Positions 34,873-46,439 of a DNA stretch of 64,000 nt are shown here, piece by piece. The DNA is from Thalassia testudinum (taxonomy: Eukaryota > Streptophyta > Magnoliopsida > Alismatales > Hydrocharitaceae): contig JAZHRO010000013.1 in assembly GCA_037157565.1 (NCBI GenBank), forward strand, positions 39,948,501 through 40,012,500. The letters are read 5' to 3'. The notes beneath the pieces were generated by a model. It worked only from the letters and a program-made list of their open reading frames with translations. It searched no databases and had not been told where the DNA came from. Position 1 is the first letter of the stretch. Each line of letters starts with the position of its first letter. Both the position numbers and the translations under genes were made by a program.

Positions 34873-35375
34873 TGATAATAGCACCATTGGTGCCGGAGAG
34901 TTGAGGTGAACTTTGAAGGGGTTGCGGTGGCCTTGGAGACCAATGGTGACCTGTTGTGGGTGGCAACCCAACAGGCACGAGAATGCAAGGAAATATGGTA
35001 GATAATAAATGAGGCAGTAAATCATCATAGCAACAACTCCTTCCCAACTTAAATAACATACCGACCATGGACTCTACCCATCAATAAGAAAAAGTAAAGG
35101 GTACAGACAATAGGACAAAATGGAGATTCCTCCCTGTGGTCCATATCTTTCCAAAATATGCATGGTTTTGTATGGGAACGATGTCCCCTTCTGCCCCATG
35201 CCATTTACATCTTTCTTCTACAGCAGGACCTGCAACTCTGATGTCTTGACCCACGACAACAAAAGACTACATAGAGACTCAACCCAACCTGGTAAAGTAA
35301 CCCTAACTTGCTGGCGAAGACAGAAATGTGTCCTCCAGTTGGGTGCCACGTGGTTATCTGATTCGGTGTGTATCA
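34873..35375 (-). mobile_element. G3 5' LTR (503 bp)
   Basis: Partner of 18494-18999, with the same ends (TGATA... on one strand, TATCA on the other). The following TTTCT (35376-35380) is the target copy. It shares long blocks with its partner, such as ttgaaggggttgcggtggccttggagacca. Confidence 0.88.
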
Positions 35376-35380
35376 TTTCT

Positions 35381-37690
35381 TCCCTTTATGTGACCCATAA
35401 TGTACTGGTGTTGCTGGCAGGCGGGTGGCTGCAACCTTGGGTGGCAGAGCTGTCCTGCTGGACTAGCTATCATCCCTAGTTCAGATTTGTCTGTATCTGT
35501 TTTAAGGATGCATGAACTGTCTATGGGGACTGCATTAACTGCATCTCCTCTTGATCCATTTTTGTCAAGCCTAAGTTCTAATTCTCTTCCATGTGCACCA
35601 TGAAGTATGGGTTGTGTGATGAACGATGCGATCTGGAGGCGTGGAGGCTCCTTGACGTGGCAAAAAACAGTCCACATGGGGACTGTTCCACATTGAAACA
35701 GAGAGAGAGGGATGGCTGGCGGCCTTGAATAGAGAGAGAGAGGAGAGGAGTTGATGTGTTGGAAGAATTATTGTATTATTTAAAAAAAAAAGGATTATAA
35801 AGACTCTTTTTTATAGAAGAGAGAATATATCACAATCCTCTAAATCAAGTAACAAACTCAATCTAATCAAATCATATATCCTAAATTAGAAAGAACAAAT
35901 CCTCTAAACAAACTTACTAAAAACCAAATATTCTAAACTAGAAAACACCTAACTTGGATCTTAAGAAAACACCAAAACCGCCCTCAAGGGCCGACATCCC
36001 TTTGGGTTTTTGACAGGCTGCCACGTGGCAATGCCACGTGACCTGACAAACTGCCACGTGGCTCTTCAATTTTCACAGGTTGAATCAGTGATGGTCGGTC
36101 TCCAGTCTTGTTCTGATGAGGATGCTTTCTTAGGCTGGGAGCTCAGGGATAAGATCGGGTCCTTGAGATCTTTGGAGGAAATCCTTTTCCAGCTATAGTG
36201 GTTTGAATCCCAGACCTATTTGAGTCTCCAGGAGAGAAGATTGCAAAGTTGTATGTTTGAGATTCAACCTCTGTTGCATTTGCAACTATATTTATTTCAG
36301 TTATTGTCTCTTCCGGACACGCAAGGATCTGAGCTCAACACGATCGAGACCTTTAACAACCCATGTAGTAATCTCGTCTTGCACAAGCTGCTGGTCTCAT
36401 TTTGGTGGGGCAAATTGTTGTCTATGCTTGGAGCTTTCCAAGGAAGCCAAGCAGATGGGATGTCTTTTGATTTTGTTTGTTTATTTTCTTTGGTTTGTTT
36501 TTAGCCTCAATTTTGTGTTAAGGTTGAGTTCTCCGATCAGGGCATTTGAGTTCCACTCCCTCGGGGCAATGGTGCTCTCTTTCGTTCTTTTGCCCCTTCT
36601 ACAGCTGCATTCCTATGCAACTGGTTTCTTCCCCATTCATGGATGTTTTAAACTAGCTTAAAAAAAAAGCTTTTGGAGTAGTAGGAGTTGTAGGTAAATC
36701 ATGTTTAGTAAAACATGTTTAGCATTTTTGGGTTGAATCAGGTTTTGCAGAACATGTTTAAAGTCATAAATTATGATTTTATTGAAATCTATTTTCATCA
36801 TCTATAACTGGATTCAATACGAAATATGCCATGTAATGTGACTTGTGTGTTGGGCTTCATTGGATGCACAATGACATCATGTTTTAGACTTTGTTGACAT
36901 GTAAGTAGACCAAATTAAAGAATGAAACATGTTTTTCATTTGGAAAGAACTTTCGGGTTGAGATATGGTTTTGTAAAGCATGTTGGAATCTTAAACTATC
37001 ATGTCAATGAAATCTATTACTATGCATGCGATGTAAGGCTAGTCTAGATTGGTTGCTTATAAGCAGCACCTATTTGCTTCATATGTTAGTCTTTAATCAA
37101 GTCCCATCTGGATGCATAACATAACTGTATTTTTTATTCTACACCTTTGGTTATAAGTAAACTGAATTAAACAATAGAACATGTTTCCTATTAAAAGTTT
37201 TGAATAGGATAAAGTTTGATAAAATATGTCTATAAACACAAACTATGTTTTTGACAGACTATTACCACCTGTCTTCTAATAATCCAACACATTCCAAAAG
37301 CAGGCATCTGGAAACTTATGCCCAAAGCAAGCCATTCTTTAACCATAAACACGATTAGAAAAAACGCATTTGGTGGTATCGAATGTTTCATTTAAGACCT
37401 ATGAAATCATTACATGTTTACTGATAAGTTCATGTAGTCTATAAAACTTCATGTTTAAAATTGATATTGTATCCTAATATACCTTTAACTGTGGTACATC
37501 TGTTTCGTCATAAACAAAAACATGTTCAGCAATAATTTGGAAACATCCCAATTAACGTACATGAAATTTAAATATGTTCCATGACAAGTTCATATGTAGC
37601 TTACCAAACCAAATTTTAGTTTTGAGATTATGTCCAAATGTGCCGCTAACTATGATGTGTCCGTGCATATGCTTTGCTTCCAAACAAAAG
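35381..37690 (+). other. GT47 intron, original 3' part
   Basis: Intron sequence from the G3 target site to the acceptor. Open frames near 36010-36660 show no similarity I can name. A GA microsatellite lies at about 35699-35745, and an inverted cacgtgg/ccacgtg cluster at 36010-36062. Confidence 0.55.
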
Positions 37691-38198
37691 GGAGGAATGC
37701 GGGAACAGAACAGACCTATGTGAGTTTGTGGACTGCTCAGAGGGGAAGTGCGATCACAACCCAATTCGCTTCATGGTACCGATGCTCCGCTCCAAGTTCT
37801 GCCTCCACCCACCGGGTGACACGCCCACTAGGAGGGCCACGTTTGATGGCATCCTCGCTGGCTGCATCCCAGTGTTCTTTGAGGATCTCTCAGCGAAGAA
37901 GCAGTATGGGTGGCACCTTCCTGAGGACAAATATGACAAGTTCTCAGTGACAATTCCAAAGGAGGATGTGGCGTTCGGTGGAGTGAAGGTGGCAGAGGTG
38001 CTAATGGCTATACCAACGGAGGAGGTGGCAAGGATGAGGGAGAGGGTGTTGGAGCTCATCCCGAGGGTGATGTACCGGAGGCATGGGGCATCGGTGGGGC
38101 TGAGGACGAAGAAGGATGCCTTCGACATCACGGTGGAGGGGGTCCTGAGGAGGATCAAGAGGAGGTTGAAGGATTTGGAGAAGAGAGCTGAACAATAG
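37691..38198 (+). CDS. GT47 xyloglucan-galactosyltransferase-like protein, exon 2
   Basis: Second exon, completing the protein at 450 residues, within the usual size range of the family. It starts after CAAAAG at 37690; the codon AGG is restored across the intron. Domain order: REECGNRTDLCEFVDC (282-297), KFCLHPPGDTPTRRATFDGI (317-336), LAGCIPVFF, then KKQYGWHLP and a basic tail ending with EKRAEQ. The PPGDTPTRRATFDGILAGCIPV block is the nucleotide-sugar binding part of GT47 enzymes. No stop or frameshift is seen, so the gene looks intact despite the huge intron. The acceptor has a weak pyrimidine tract. Which GT47-A member it is cannot be told; a GT19-like protein is one possibility. Confidence 0.85.
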
Positions 38199-38282
38199 AA
38201 TGGCAGAGGCGTCTAAATGTGCCACAGGATCCTCTTAAAGGTGCTGAAAGATCCTCTTGAGCCACTGGACAGGTCCAGTTGC

Positions 38283-38288
38283 AATAAA
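38283..38288 (+). terminator. Candidate polyadenylation signal of the GT47 gene
   Basis: AATAAA lies 85 nt behind the stop codon. It is the first canonical signal downstream. Confidence 0.45.
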
Positions 38289-38929
38289 AAGGATGGGGAA
38301 AGAGTTACCGTTTGGCCTGGTTGCAATCCGACAGTCAGAGAATGGTAGATCCTCCCGCTATTAAAAGGGTGCGTCGCCCCAGACCATTGGATGGAGCTGG
38401 AGTGGTCCTGTGACTGGAGATGATCTGTTAGCTGCCCCCTTTGTAAGTCGTGTTGTAGAATGTGGACCTTTTTCTTTTGAGTTTTGATGCTTTTATGGGT
38501 AATTATTTTGTGGGAGTTGGGAGAAGGGTTGTGGTTGATTGGATTGCTGTGGGATGATGGGAACAGGGTGTTGGCTCTACTGTATTTTTTGTTCTTAATA
38601 TCTTCGCCAAAGGGGTGTAAAATGCTAGTTTTGGAAGGGGAGGTATAAGTTTGTAGAATAGGAAATTTCTTTGCAGCAACCCCCCCTTCCCCCCAACCAT
38701 CCCCCTGTCTTTCTGCGTTGTTTTTGTTTTGTTTGTTCATGATGTTGCTTTGGGAAGAAGTAGATTGCAAAGGGTGGCAGCTCTCATTATGAGTTAGTTT
38801 TGTTGCCAAGGGTTTCTGATCCCCTCGTCCTTTCACTTGTTGGAGTTGTTCTTGTGCTTTTGTGATTGTTCTCAGAATCCAGTGTTATGCACCCAGATCC
38901 TTGTGATGTGAATTTTCTTTTTCTTTTAG

Positions 38930-39024
38930 CATCCAAAATAGATCTTGATGCATTCATCCAGGGAAGAGTAGCTGATGCAAGAAGAAAACAAAAAGATCCT
39001 CGAGATATGATCGGCTATTTATAA
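38930..39024 (+). other. Candidate orphan terminal exon
   Basis: A strong pyrimidine tract (ttttctttttcttttag) ends at 38929. Behind it 31 codons stay open to a TAA at 39022 and read like a normal protein end (SKIDLDAFIQGRVADARRKQ, then KDPRDMIGYL). I cannot name the family, and no partner exon was found nearby. It could be a relic of a transduplicated gene piece or chance. Confidence 0.25.
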
Positions 39025-40690
39025 CATGGAAGGCCATGCATATTATCTCTGTCGACTGATTTGATTCTGAAATGATTCAGACTGATGTGAGTCTGAAAGA
39101 ATGCACTATGAAACACCATCATAATTTATCTGCAACTCTATTCATACACTCCTTGACTGACACAAATCCATAATTTACATCTGCAGATTTCTCACTTTAA
39201 GACGTAATTGTTAAAATAAGAAATGTAAAGAAACTCAAATTACAATATGAAATACAATGCAAGTACTAAGAAATCACTAATGGTTCACTTGTGTGTGGGG
39301 TTTACTAGAGATTTTCACTTGTGCAGCAAGAAATCACTGGTAATTTTCTCAAGCTTTTGCAAGAATGCATTTAGCTGTATGGTTATGTATGATTACTCTG
39401 TTTGTTAATCAACCATAGCATTTGGTTGAAACTGGTAAATTGTACTTTTTAAATGGTATCCCAAGTAGAAAATCAAGTCGGGAGAGAAAAAAAAACAAGT
39501 GAAAAATAAGTTATAGCAAAATTCACTCGTTTTTAATAGCTTTAACCAAGAATAACAAAAGCATTAAATTAAAATATAGTTTTGTTGTGTTTTCCTTTAT
39601 CTTTAAGTGATTGAGGCATGGAGTTGGGACTCTGAGTGGGGATGACATGGTATGCTTTTGGTTACCTTGTGGCATTTGGTAGTAAAAAGGTTGATTCAGA
39701 TTATCTAAGGATAAGAAAATTGGAAGGTTATGAAGGGAGGTTGGCACATGTCCCACAAAACTCTCTTTTAGTATAGTGAATAGTAGATAGGTGATGATCA
39801 ACTTCTAAAGTTCCAACAGTTAAAAATGATCATATTGTTGGTATAATGATAAAGATAATCTTGGAATATGCACCAAGATTTGTCAATATCACGTCAAAAA
39901 AGGGAGGAAATGATTTGTAATTATATTGATTTGGGACCATTTAAGGATGCTATGCAAGAATATCCACATAATAATGAGAAATATCTTTGACGATTCCAAT
40001 GGTTATGTGTGTTGCATTTTCCATTATTCAACTATTCTCCATTGAGGTTTCGATGCACGGTTTGTGTATCTTTGTGGTGCCCATGGTTGTTCATAGCTTC
40101 TTATGATCAAAGGTCATGAAAGGACATTTTTCACTGCCTCTAGATCAATTCTCGCCTCTCGTGAGTCAAGGGAGATCACTATGGACTAGTTGGATAGCTT
40201 TCTAACCAGTTGGATCTATGAAAAGATTGTGTGGAGAGGCATCATATAGTTTTGATCAATTGATTTGATACCTGAACGATCAGCCTGATTGTTGGTTTAC
40301 CATCATATTCTATCAATTGTTTAGGCTTTAAGCCAGCGAGTTAGACTGAAGGTTGCTTGGGCTATCATTTGTGCATGCATTTTGGCCAATTGATTGTGGT
40401 TGCTACTTGAACCTTAGGTTTTAGTTACTATTGCGGTTGCTTTCTTGCCATTGGATCCTTTATATCCCTTAATTCATTTTGAGGAACTCCAGTTGCATTT
40501 GGCCTACTTCTTTATCCAAAGTTGGTGATATTTGGGGTCATGATTTTGGATTGAGGTGCTTCCTTTTCCTCTCTCTTCAATAAGATTAGTACACCTAGTT
40601 GTATTCCCTTGCTGTACTAGGGGGATGGGTGGTCTCAGTTATTCTTGTTGGTGCATTTGTCTTTTGTTCTTGCATCTATATATCGAGTGA
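39025..40690. other. Intergenic, nothing recognised
   Basis: A/T-rich sequence without supported coding regions, LTR ends or RNA genes. Confidence 0.5.
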
Positions 40691-41179
40691 TTGTCGGTGA
40701 TAGGATCGAAGATGTCCATAATGAAGTTGGTAGAAGAAGACTCTAGCTGTGCTCTTGTTGCTCAAGAATGAGTATATGATCATGATTTGTTCTTTGATGA
40801 ATGGATTGTTGACATAGGAGCTATAAATCACATGAGCAAGAATCCATAATGGTTCTCTCATACAAACTTGGTTCAGAAAAGGAGAACATCACATTTGTCG
40901 ATGATTTTAGTATAAAGGTTACGGGAAAAAGTAACATACATCTCTTGAGCAAGGTCAGAGTTGATAATGCTTTCCAGGTTTCTGAGCCTTCCTTAAACTT
41001 GTTTGTTAGCAAAATTTGCAAGGAACTGTGTGGACTAATTTTCCATTAGTGTGTTTTACAATATCTAGAGATAGAAAGGAAAGTGAAATTGCTATAGAAT
41101 GTAATGGGTTGTACATGTTGCTTGAAGGAGTTTCTCTAGGATGCTTTGTAGTAAAGAAGCACAAGTACCATGAAGATTC
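40690..41179 (+). pseudogene. Copia element K: gag end and protease
   Basis: The protease block reads EWIVDIGAINHMSKN (DSGA changed to DIGA at the active site), with KENITFVDDFSIKVTGKSNI in another frame, as in Ty1/copia polyproteins. It leads towards the GAG-pre-integrase domain and is cut by unit E at 41180. Stops and frame changes are present. Confidence 0.75.
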
Positions 41180-42716
41180 TGTTGGTGCAAATGTGCCACG
41201 ATCATTGATTTTGATGATAACAAAATACTTGTAATTTAACATTTACATTTGAATTTAAAGTTTCAAATTATATGCAAATGGTAGTAAGTGTGTAGGAGTT
41301 CAAGCTCAAGTCCAAGGAGGAATGGAGGAGCTTGACTTAGGAGCAAAAGCATCAAGGGGCATGGATTGAGGATTTGGCTTGGAGCCAAAGCTTGAAGAAG
41401 AAGGATATGATAGTCATTTTGTTTTTATGTACTTGTATTTTTTATTCTTTTATCTCCTTAGAAATATGTTAAAGAGCCCAAAATACAATAACCTAAGTCC
41501 TAGACATACTTAACCTTAGGATATTTAGGAATATCTTAGGATTAAGTTAGAAAGCCAAAATAGAAAATAGTCTGCCTTATCAGACTTTCAGACATCTTAT
41601 CAAACTTCCAATGAGCCTTATCAGACGCCCAAACATATTATCAGACATCCAAAAATTCATTTTAAGACGTCCAGATATTCGATCATATGTCAAATAACTA
41701 GAATTCCAGATCCTAGTATGTGGCATTTGCTTTTAGACGTCCATACCTTGTGTAAGACATTTAGAACCTCTTCCAAACGTCTAAAGATACTCCTAGACGC
41801 CCTATAATTGACCGTTGTGATTAAATTTGACCCTAATTATAATTTTTTAAACCCAATCTAATAGTTAGCTTCTTGGGAATCAACTCTTGAGATAATCTTT
41901 GTCATTAGACGTCCAATAGCTTGTCTAGATGTCCAGTAAGACGTCTGACCACAAGACACTAGATCCTCATTTGGATCCAATCCCATTTCAGGAAGATCAC
42001 CTTACATAATCAGATGTCTAATTAATTTATTAACGTCTAATTTTGCTGTCAGAACTAATTATGACTTGATTTGATTTGAATTTCGACCCAATCTCTTGAG
42101 ATATGTCTCTAACGACTAGAAGCCCTCTCCTAAGCTTTCTTGAAACTTTTTAAGATCTTTATAAATAGAGGGGAACCTCTCCTTGGCTAGACACAAACAA
42201 GAGATACTTTTCATCATTTTAGGCTCATTATGTGAATAGATCAAAAGAACAAAGTGTCAAAGCTCTCCAAGCTTTATACTACACTTACGAGAGCAACAAC
42301 TCACTGTGCCTTGACGCTTACTCACTTTCATAAATAGGGAAGTCTCTTTGCCTATAGTAGCTTAGATCAACATTATATTTTGTGGCTCTACAAGTTATAT
42401 TTTTCATTTTATTTTTGGTTGGGTATTTACGTAGTGAATTTCCATCTCCTTCGTGAGACAAAATACTCTTCATAAAGAAGAGGATTTGAGGTACACTATC
42501 TTCAATTAAAGTAGTGTGGATTATAATGAGGTTGTATCATTCTCGTTTAAGTGATATGTTAGTGGATTTGATCTACTCGGTAGATCAGAAAATCCTAAGT
42601 TGGGAAGACTTAGGTGGTGGTTATTATTCTTTGGGTTTCCACCTAAAAATACTTATGTATTTGTGGTGATTGAATTGTGGGATTGCTTTTATTTGTATCA
42701 TTTTTTATTTCCCACA
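41180..42716 (+). mobile_element. LTR-like unit E (relative of D)
   Basis: It starts TGTTGGTGCAAATGTGCC and ends TTTCCCACA. Order and motifs match unit D: gatgataacaaaa near the start, the TATAAATAGAGGGGAACCTCT box near 42165-42182, and the ggtttccacctaaaaata block near the end. It separates the protease and the LWHKWFGHLN block of copia K, so it is an insertion. The 5-bp flanks do not match (gattc versus ttatt). GACGTC sites near 41580-42020 have mostly decayed to GACATC or GACGCC. Confidence 0.6.
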
Positions 42717-45600
42717 TTATTTACCCATGTCTAGTGCACCTATAGTTTCGAGATGTCCACTTATGGCATAAATGGTTTGGGCACTTGAACTTTATTGCAC
42801 TAAAATTTTTCTATTTGATCTGTTCTCTGGAGTTAACCTAGAAGATCTAAATGGTGAAGTCGGTTAACTTGCAAAGCACCATCATACCTCATTTTTGGAA
42901 TCTAAACATAAGAGTTTAATGTTGTTTGGTTTAGTTCATTCATTCATATATGTTAGGTTTGGCTAGTAACAAATATACGGGAGGATTATAGTACTCCATT
43001 ACCTTTGTGTACTAGGCTACTAGCTAAGAAGTCAAGTAGAAATGCCAAAAGTTGTGCATATTTTATTTAATATGATTGAGAATCAGTTTGATTATCACAT
43101 AAATGCTTGAGAATGCTTGGATAAATACTTGCAAGATTACTTCTACACAAAAGGAATCATTCATGAGATTTCTTGTAGCTATATGCTTCAATAAAATGGA
43201 GTTGTTGAAAGGAAAAATAGAAATCTTCTTGACACCACTTAGGTTTTATTGTACTAGAGAAATGTTCCCAGGAGATTTCGGGGTGATGCTATACTAACAA
43301 GTGTATTTCTCATTAATTGAATGCCATTGCAAACTCTAGGTGGTAAGATTCCAACATCTATGTTATTCCTAAACAAGGAACAATTTTCACTGCCTTCTAA
43401 AGTCTTTAACTGTTTATGCTTTATTCCTAATCTTAGACTCAGTTGTGGTAAACTAGGCCCAAAGGTTGTTAAAGGGATGTTCTTGGGTAACATTAGAATA
43501 AATATGTTCTGATTGGTCCGCAACTAGGCAATATGTGACCGAAGATGTTACCTCTTTTTTGCGGATGAATCATATTTTACCAAGGCTCTTCTTCAAGGGG
43601 AGACTGTGACTAAAGAGGACCTTGGTGGCATAGAAATTTTTGATAGAAGTGGTGGTTATGTTGATGGTGAAAATGGGTCTAAAATTTTGATGGAAGTGGA
43701 AATGGTGTAGAAAATAATGGCAATAATAATGAGAGGGAGAATAACAATGATGAAAGTAGAGATAGGACATATGAAAAATGGTATCAACATCTCTAGTGTC
43801 ATTCCCTTTTTAAGCAGAATGCCAACACCAATCCCATTCCCACTTCCTCTTCATATCAAAATCCAATGCTAGGTCTTGACGACGTACTTACCCTTGTTGA
43901 ATTTGAAGTTGAACTTTCAGGGATATGTGATAACAACAATTGAAGTATTGCAATCAATTATAGTATAGTCCAAAGATGTTAAAGAAGGGAAATTGGGTAG
44001 CCTTAGAGATATGTAAATTGTTATAGATACAACATTGGAAGATATGTGGGATTTTCACGATTTAGCTTGCAGTACAAATGCTTCCTCTCTTCTCTTTCTA
44101 CTTTAGTATTCTTAGAAATGTTGGAGAAGCATAAATTGATCCTTGGTGAGTGGATGTAATATAAGACGAAATGAAATCATTGATAAAAAATGGAACTTGG
44201 GAAGTGGTAGATATACCTAAGGACAGGTGCATAGTGGGCTCCAAATGCGTAAGTGCTATCAAGTACAAGGTAAATGGGTAGGTACAAGGCTCGACTAGTG
44301 GCGGAAGGGTTCTTGCAGAAACATATAGTGGATTATTTAAAGACCTTTCACTAGTAGCAAAGATGAACTCTATTCAGGCAATTTTGGCATTGTTGACTCT
44401 TTTTTTTTTTCTTTTGCCATTGTACCAACTAGATGTCAAGAATGCTTCTTGAATGGAGATCTTAAGGAAGGAGTTTACATGCATATGCCACTAGGATAAG
44501 AAAAAGGAAAATGTTGTAGACTCAGAAAATCTCTTTGTGGCTTAAATAGTCTCCGAGAGCTCGATATGAAAGATTGGGGGTTTCTATGAAAAGTCAAAGT
44601 TACAAGCAGGGAAATGGTGATCATACCTTGTTAATAAAACATTGTAGAGGCAAGGTAGTTCTTCTCTTGATATATGTTGATGATATAATCACCACATGTG
44701 ATGCTTAGGAAGAGATTCAAAACCTCATTTTGAATATTTTCTTAGCATTGATATTGCAAGATATTGAGATGGGGCTCCTTTTATGTTACAGAAAATATGT
44801 TTTAGATCTGTTGAAGGAAACTGGGAAACTTGAGTGTATACTTGCTACGACTCTAATTAAGGCTAATTTTCATATGAGTTTGAATAGTGGTGAACTTCTT
44901 GATGATCACCAAATGCGCATATATCAAAAGAATCATTGGAAAACTCATCTATCTAACTCTTACTTGACTTGACATTACACATACCGTGAATGTCATGAGT
45001 CAATTCATGCATCCTCCTATAGATGCTTATCTTAAGGTTGCGGACGGAATAGTTTCGTACTTCAAGAAAAATCATGGTAGAGGATTACTAGTCACTAAAG
45101 AGGACAAACTTCAGATTGAAAGATACACAGATGCAAATTGGGCATGTTCTATGGATGACAGGAAATCTACTACAGGTTACATGATTTTCCTAGGTAGCAA
45201 TCCTGTTATTTAGAGGAACAAAGAGTAAAGTGTTTGTGCATGGTCAAGTGCAGGGACAGAATATAAAGTTATGACATTTGGGATCATAGAAATACTTTGG
45301 GTGAATATCATGTTGACAAACATGGGTACATCTCCTGATTTGCCAATTGGGCTCTATTATGATAATAAAGCTGCAATAAATCAGTCAAACAATCCAATTC
45401 TTCACAATTTGACCAAGCATGTAGAGTTGGACTGACACTTTATATGAGAGAAGATTGACTCAGGTAAGGTGTGTCTTCATTATGTTGGGTTTAGCAATCA
45501 GATTGTCAATATCTTCACTAAAGGGCTTGCCATGACATGGTTTGAGGAAAATGTTGGCAAGTTGGGCATGTTTGATATCCATGCCTGTCTCGCGCGGAAC
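42717..45600 (+). pseudogene. Copia element K: integrase, RT and RNase H
   Basis: Continuation of copia K behind E. It holds LWHKWFGHLN (GAG-pre-integrase, about 42760), integrase pieces with IIHEISCSYM..NGVVERKNRNLL (43150-43240), and RT pieces near 44150-44780. RNase H is at 44986-45213 (GRGLLVTKEDKLQIERYTDANWA, DDRKSTTGYMIFLG). The usual end motif IFTKGL...KLGMFDIHA lies at about 45505-45590. The order is that of Ty1/copia (INT before RT). It is decayed by many stops. No LTR pair could be assigned; right after the end motif the sequence changes to a GC-rich stretch. Confidence 0.82.
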
Positions 45601-46434
45601 GCGTTAGCTTAATTATGTCATTGTAGCATGCGTTCGTGACGTCAGTTTTAATTTAAGATGTGGATTTGGTGAGTTCAAGTGTCGAACACAAGGAGGCGTG
45701 GAATCGGATTAATTTGTTGCTTTAGTTGTCACTGGAATGTTTGGTTTGCTTGTGAGAAAACGAGAAAGAGAGAGAGAGAAATTAGGGTTAGAGCTTGTAT
45801 TTAAATCATGACATTTATTCTAAGCAGATGTGAGCTATGATATAAGAAACAACATTAACATATAACATGCAATTAGAGTTTGTTTACAACTACAACAAAA
45901 GATGAAAGCTTAAACAAATGCGACATAAACTAAAGTAAAAAGAGTGTGAGGAGGAGGCGAGGCCATGGTGGTGGAGGGGGGCTCCGTCGACGACTCAACA
46001 AGTCCGGGGTGGATATGGGATGCTTGGTGGAGCTAAAAGAGGGCTAGTATTGCATGGAGAGTGTGTGAATTCAATGCCCTTGAATGGGGTGGTCGAGGAG
46101 CTTTATATAGAAAAGGGGTTTCCAAACTAAGGGTTTTAGTGACGTCCGGGATGTCGCTAAACCCATTCCATAAGTGTCGGTGAAGCCCCTCGTCCGTTGA
46201 TCCAAGCGCACGTGCGTGCTTCTTCCTCCGCGCGATGCGTGTGCGCGCAACGTGGATCGTCCGATCAAAGATCGGACGATTGAGATTGCGCCCTCAGCAC
46301 TGGTTCAGATCGTGCTGCATGCTTTAGGTGGGCACCTTGCGTGTGATTGCACGCGTTTGCATTGGGCGCGTGAGAGCGCATTGCGTAGCTCGCCTTAGAG
46401 TCATTTGATGGTGATCAGGCGATTTGAATCAACT
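45601..46434. other. Unclassified repeat-like DNA, host of T copy B (left part)
   Basis: Non-coding sequence with a TATA-like ctttatatag near 46100 and CpG-rich blocks near 46200-46390. It may be a further LTR; continuation after T copy B is at 49119. No second copy was seen in the window. Confidence 0.35.
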
Positions 46435-46439
46435 GCGGT

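Noticed and set aside
36010..36661. Open frames in the distal GT47 intron as an extra exon
   Set aside because: No GT47 similarity, and the known family order leaves no gap between the exon 1 and exon 2 motifs.
16928..38198. Two separate truncated GT47 pseudogenes instead of one gene
   Set aside because: The phase-2 splice restores the AGG codon exactly, the domain halves are complementary without overlap, and the DNA between them is explained by inserted elements with target duplications.
38213..38836. 207-codon minus-strand frame behind the GT47 gene
   Set aside because: Low-complexity composition and no similarity that I can recognise; it overlaps the likely 3' UTR of the gene.
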